Below are positions 60,250 through 64,000 of a stretch of DNA of 64,000 bases, one piece after another. The notes beneath the pieces are model-generated. The model had not been told where the DNA came from. It searched no databases and worked only from the letters and a program-made list of their open reading frames with translations. Each line of letters starts with the position of its first letter. Within the stretch, counting starts at the first letter, position 1. The position numbers and the translations under genes were made by a program. Origin of the DNA: Dromiciops gliroides (lineage: Eukaryota; Chordata; Mammalia; Microbiotheria; Microbiotheriidae); NCBI RefSeq assembly GCF_019393635.1, contig NC_057862.1, positions 675,544,314 through 675,608,313 of the forward strand. Direction: 5' to 3'.

Positions 60250-61110
60250 TCATTTTTCTTTATAGTTTTGGGTTCCAATATTTATCCCTCCTTCCCTCCC
60301 CTCTGTGAAGTGGTAAGCAACCAATTATATATAGGTTATCCAGGTATAATTATGTAAAAGATTACCATATTACTCATTGTATAAGAAAATTTGAATAAAA
60401 TTTTTTAAAATGAATGAAAGTAGGGGCAGCTAGATGGCACAGTGGATAGAGCACTGGCCCTGGAGTCAGGAGTACCTGAGTTCAAATTCAGCCTCAGACA
60501 CTTAACACTTACTAGTTGTGTGACCCTAGGCAAGTCACTTAACCCCAATTGCCTCACTAAAAAAAAAATTAATGAAAGTAAAAAATAGCATGCTTTGTTC
60601 TGTGTTTCATTAATATCAGCTATTTCTCTAGAGGAGGATAGTATGCTTTTTAATAAGTCCTTTGGGATTTTCTTGGATAATTGCATTGCTGAGAATAGTT
60701 AAATCATTCACAGTTCTTCATCAAACAATATTGCTATCTCTGAGCACAATGTTCTCTTGCTTCTGCTCACTTTACTGTACATCAGTTCATACAAATCTTT
60801 CCAGGCCTTTCTGAAACCATCCTGCTTATCATTTCTTATAGTACCATAATATTAAATGATATACAACATCATGTTTAGCCATTCCCCAGTTGATGGGCAT
60901 TTCTTTGATTTCCAGTTCTTAGCCACCACAAAAAGAGCTGCTATAAATGTTTTTTGTACAAATACGTAGTGCACCCAGGCAAGAAATGGGGAGATATATG
61001 AGCTGACCCTCTCCTTCTGTGGAGGTTTGGAGTACGTGATCTCTCCCCATGGTGTTGTAGTGAGAATGAGGAAGGATGGAGAATGAAAAAGATGTGGCAG
61101 AGCTTCTGAT
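60250..61110 (-). mobile_element. old L1 3' region of right arm, holding a SINE
   Basis: Counterpart of 16,717-16,991 plus 18,973-19,310, without the younger L1. A right-arm-only SINE sits at 60,423-60,571. Confidence 0.65.
60423..60571 (+). repeat. SINE, right arm only
   Basis: Complete with A-tail; target duplication aatgaaagta at about 60,413-60,422 and 60,571-60,580. Confidence 0.92.
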
Positions 61111-61386
61111 AAGAACAAGTTAGGGATTTAATAGATTCAAAGAGGGATTGGATGGATTAATGGGTTTCAGAGATAAATTGCGAATGAATAAAATGGTGCC
61201 CTTCCTACATGATTGTTCATAAGTTGTATGAAGAATCATGGCATGGAACTCCCCCTGAAAAGGAAAATTGTTAATTTTGTGGGCAAGCTAAAAAAAATGG
61301 TTAAATTCTTTTCCTAAATTACTCCAATTTTCAATAATAGAAATAAAGGAAACAATGAAAAATATAGGTTACAAATAGGACATAAA

Positions 61387-61541
61387 TCGGGGCGGCTAGG
61401 TGGCGCAGTGGATAGAGCACTGGCTCTGGATTCAGGAGGACCTGAGTTCAAATCTGACCTCAGATACTTGACACTTAGTAGCTGTGTGACCCTGGGCAAG
61501 TTACTTAACCCCCATTGCCCCGCAAAAAAAAACCCAAAAAC
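61387..61541 (+). repeat. SINE, right arm only
   Basis: Complete copy; aaataggacataaat duplicated on both sides. The left arm reads straight through near 16,278-16,290. Confidence 0.93.
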
Positions 61542-61571
61542 CAAATAGGACATAAATCACATATATTTTTG

Positions 61572-61708
61572 GTGGGTTTTTTTGTGGGTCAAGGAGGGGT
61601 AAGTGACTTGCTTAGGGTCACACAGCTAGTAAGTGTCAATTGTCAGAGGCTGGATCTGAACTCAGGTCCCCCTGAATCCAGGGCTTGTGCTTTATCCACT
61701 GTGCCAAA
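61572..61708 (-). repeat. SINE, shared by both arms
   Basis: Partner of 16,131-16,278. Confidence 0.85.
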
Positions 61709-61754
61709 TTACATATTGAGGAAAAAATAAAAATGGCAAAAAAGTGAAGATATG

Positions 61755-62065
61755 TTTATCTGTGTGAAAAATTGCTACACACAATGATCCAGGACAATCC
61801 CAAAGGACTAAGGAGAAAGCATAGTCTCCACCTCCAAAGAAACTAATTGAATCCTATTGATTGAACACAGACTGAAGCATGCTATTTTCACTTACATTTT
61901 CTTTTTATTCATGTTTTCTTATACAAAATGACTAATATAGTAATAGTTTTACATGATTGCACACGTATAACCTATATCTGATGGCTTGCTGCCTTAGGGA
62001 GGGAGGGAGGCAAGGAGGGGAAGAATTTGGAACTCAGAATTTTAATAAAGATGCTAACCACCACA
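61755..62065 (+). mobile_element. old L1 3' end, shared by both arms
   Basis: Partner of 15,770-16,085 (aatcccaaaggactaaggag, gatggcttgctgccttaggg). Confidence 0.65.
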
Positions 62066-62731
62066 AAACAATTAAGTAAATAACTAAACAAATAGAGATT
62101 GAAAAATTTAGGTTGAATAAATATATTATTTTAGTACAGATTATTTAGCAAGATAAAATAGAATTGCTCCAAAATAACAGAACCTCAAAGAGTGGATCAT
62201 AATATTCTGATTGAAATGGAAGAGCATCAAAAACCATGTGCATTGGCCAAACTCAGGTTCTGCATGTAGTCAACTGGAAAAATAGATGCCCCTTCCCAAG
62301 GATCAAAGGATTTGCAGATGGAGCTGCTCTCCTGTGTGTTATTCATCAGTCTGCTTCTCAACTGTTTGTCTTGACTCTTGGTCCCAAATATTCTAAAGCT
62401 TTAGGGGTATGTTGAGATAATTTCTTTTTCCTAAATAAATTCTCATTGTCTTGTGGATTAGTTCCATCTCCAAACCCAGTTAATAAAAAATTATTTTTAA
62501 TGGATAAATGAATTGTCCTTTCCCCATCATAGTTATTAATTCTGTATAAATAAATATTAAAATGAATGAATATATTTCATTACTTACTAAAAGCAATCAT
62601 AAAGCAAAGACATAAGATATCTTTGGCTTTGACACATAATACTCCATGTTACCCCACATTCTCAATATTACAATAGATATCTTTTCTTCACTATTCTGAA
62701 AATAGTCCCATAATGCTCTTAAGCACAGAGT

Positions 62732-62759
62732 TTTTTTTATATATGTATATATAATATAA

Positions 62760-62795
<36 letters not shown>
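62732..62795. repeat. (TA)n microsatellite, right arm
   Basis: tatatgtatatataatat and a long tatata run adjoining the SINE at 62,797; corresponds to the (CA)n at 15,029. Confidence 0.92.
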
Positions 62796-62796
<1 letters not shown>

Positions 62797-62797
<1 letters not shown>

Positions 62798-62922
62798 GCA
62801 ATATAGGTTAAGTGACTTACTCAGGGTCACACAGTAAGTGTCACGTTGTGAGGCCAGATTTGAACACAGGTCCTCCTGAATCCTGGGCCAGCACTCTATC
62901 TCTTGTGTCACCCAGATCCCCT
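62797..62922 (-). repeat. SINE, shared by both arms
   Basis: Partner of 14,862-14,998. Confidence 0.82.
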
Positions 62923-62955
62923 ATAAACAATATTTCTTAAGAATCCCCTTCATAA

Positions 62956-63055
62956 GGACCTGATTTCAAATCCAGACTCAGACACTTGACACTTACTAGC
63001 TGTGTTACCCTGGGTAAGTCACTTAATCCTCATTGACCTGCACAAAAAAAGGGGG
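62956..63055 (+). repeat. SINE fragment, shared by both arms
   Basis: Partner of 14,740-14,830, ending ctcattgacctgc and A-tail. Confidence 0.78.
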
Positions 63056-63375
63056 TAAAATCCCCCTTATACTTAGGTATGACTTTATTTCAGTCTTTTA
63101 TGAAATTAACTAGGGTATTTTTCTTTGCTCTCTTCTCAATGATTACTAGTAATTTTTTTACCTCACAGTACATGGTGTTTGATAATTTCTCACAAACTTT
63201 TTAATAAAATTTCTTAATGTGCCCCCTATGACATGTAACATCCCTTCTGGTGAGGAGGAATTTCACATCCCCTTGATTTCTTCTCCATAAACTCTCATGC
63301 TTCACTCATCTAGTACATACCTTCTCTCTCAGTATGGGAAGAATCATTTCATAGTAAGACATTGCTCCAACTTTT

Positions 63376-63679
63376 TTTTTTTTACATTATAGAAAGCTTT
63401 ATTAGACCATAACTCTTGCAGAAGAAAACAGCAAATTTTTTATTTCAATATGGTGTCGCCTCGAGCTTCTTCCAACTGCTGCTGAACCCTCCTCATCTCT
63501 TCGTCCTTCTTTTTCTACTTGGCCGCTAGCTTCTGTTCTTTTTCTGCCTAGGGCTTTAGGTAAGCTTAGCGCTTTGATCAGTAGAGTACACCCAAGAGCA
63601 GGGCCGAATACCGTTCTACGTTGATGAGCGGGGAGACATTCACCCGTGGCACCATTTTTTCCTGCTGACCCTGGACCCT
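63376..63679 (-). pseudogene. ATP5ME: processed pseudogene of ATP synthase subunit e
   Basis: Read on the minus strand this is an intronless copy of ATP5ME mRNA: short 5'UTR, ATG at 63,655, 71 codons to a TAA at 63,440, 3'UTR with aataaa, then a poly(A) tract. Recognisable parts are an N-terminus like MVPxVxVSPLI, then RYSALLLGV, YLKP, and the KKKDEEMRR...LEEARGDTILK C-terminus. The family length is about 69-71 residues. Four in-frame stops (codons 26, 30, 36, 47) show it is dead. It is flanked by an 11-bp target duplication, ctccaactttt, at 63,365-63,375 and 63,680-63,690. The left arm has one copy of this site near 13,335-13,345, so the insertion came after the arm duplication. Confidence 0.88.
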
Positions 63680-63920
63680 CTCCAACTTTTATTATTCCAA
63701 AATGATTCTCACTTCAAATACAAAATGTTTTTTCTCAGTATTCCATTGGGTTCTTATTGGATATGGTCTCAAATGCTGAGTCTGACACCCATCAAGATTA
63801 GAGGAGTTTGGGGCAAATTCCTTCTGTGCTTCAGTTTCTCTCTCTAAGTTGATGAGGGTTGGACTAGATGAATTCTGCAGTCTTTTTCAGCTCTAAATTA
63901 TATTAATTTTCCTGGTTTAG

Positions 63921-64000
63921 GAGTTGGTGACATTCCAGGATGTGGTTGTGGATTTCACCAGGGAGGAGTGGTGCCTCTTGGACCATTGTCAGAAAGAGCT
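63921..64000 (+). CDS. KRAB-A exon of second zinc-finger gene (cut by window end)
   Basis: The acceptor cctggtttag at 63,911-63,920 is followed by the same KRAB-A coding sequence as at 13,102, identical over the 80 bases visible ([17 protein letters not shown], then CLLDHCQKE). It is on the opposite strand and lies in the right arm of the inverted duplication. The rest of the exon and any zinc-finger exon are beyond the window. Whether this copy is intact cannot be judged here. Confidence 0.9.

Larger units (their letters stand above)
58628..64000. repeat. right arm of large inverted duplication
   Basis: Reverse-complement partner of 12,976-20,973. It is shorter because it lacks two L1 insertions present in the left arm and is cut by the window end. 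On the inner side homology stops at an L1 insertion near 58,628. Confidence 0.9.

Overview
The window is nuclear DNA from a metatherian (marsupial) mammal. More than thirty copies or fragments of the marsupial tRNA-derived SINE (head resembling ggggcagctaggtggcgcag, poly(A) tail) are present. So are MAR1-type SINEs, marsupial L1 3' ends, an RTE-clade LINE, a HAL1-like half-L1 and several gammaretrovirus-like endogenous retroviruses (ERVs). I cannot decide the species from sequence alone.

The only convincing host protein-coding sequence is a KRAB C2H2 zinc-finger gene on the minus strand. Its KRAB-A exon lies at 13,102-12,976 and its zinc-finger exon at 12,856-11,664, separated by a 119-bp intron. 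A second KRAB-A exon, on the plus strand, starts at 63,921 and runs off the window end. It is identical to the first over the 80 bases visible. The two exons sit in a large inverted duplication. The left arm runs from about 12,976 to 20,973 and the right arm from about 58,628 to 64,000 or beyond, with about 37.7 kb between them, so the two genes point away from each other. The arms differ by roughly 6-10% by eye, except for about 300 bp around the KRAB exon, which differ by only 1-2%. Each arm has private insertions (two L1s and a SINE on the left; an ATP5ME retropseudogene, two SINEs and an L1 on the right). For most of these the other arm preserves the empty site.

Layout. 1-10,810: a minus-strand class I-like ERV fossil (5' LTR at 10,116-10,810, then gag, protease, RT, RNase H, integrase, leaving the window at the left). 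It is riddled with insertions: two RTE copies, SINEs, an L1 3' end and a retroposed ERV of a second family. 10,811-13,102: the zinc-finger gene. 13,103-20,973: left arm. 20,795-21,340: LTR. 21,430-21,985: a 5' fragment of a HAL1-like element. 22,000-36,460: intergenic DNA with SINEs, MIR, L2 and L1 pieces, a solo LTR and one exon-like fragment of unknown origin. 36,465-39,640: a plus-strand relative of the first ERV. 39,640-51,430: mosaic of L1, ERV pieces and solo LTRs, including an LTR inside a SINE inside an ERV. 51,448-57,928: a HAL1-like element with a two-LTR provirus inside its ORF1. 57,944-64,000: L1 3' end, then the right arm.

Overall this looks like part of a zinc-finger gene cluster that grew by inverted duplication in a retroelement-rich setting. 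No RNA genes, CRISPR arrays or bacterial-type features were seen.
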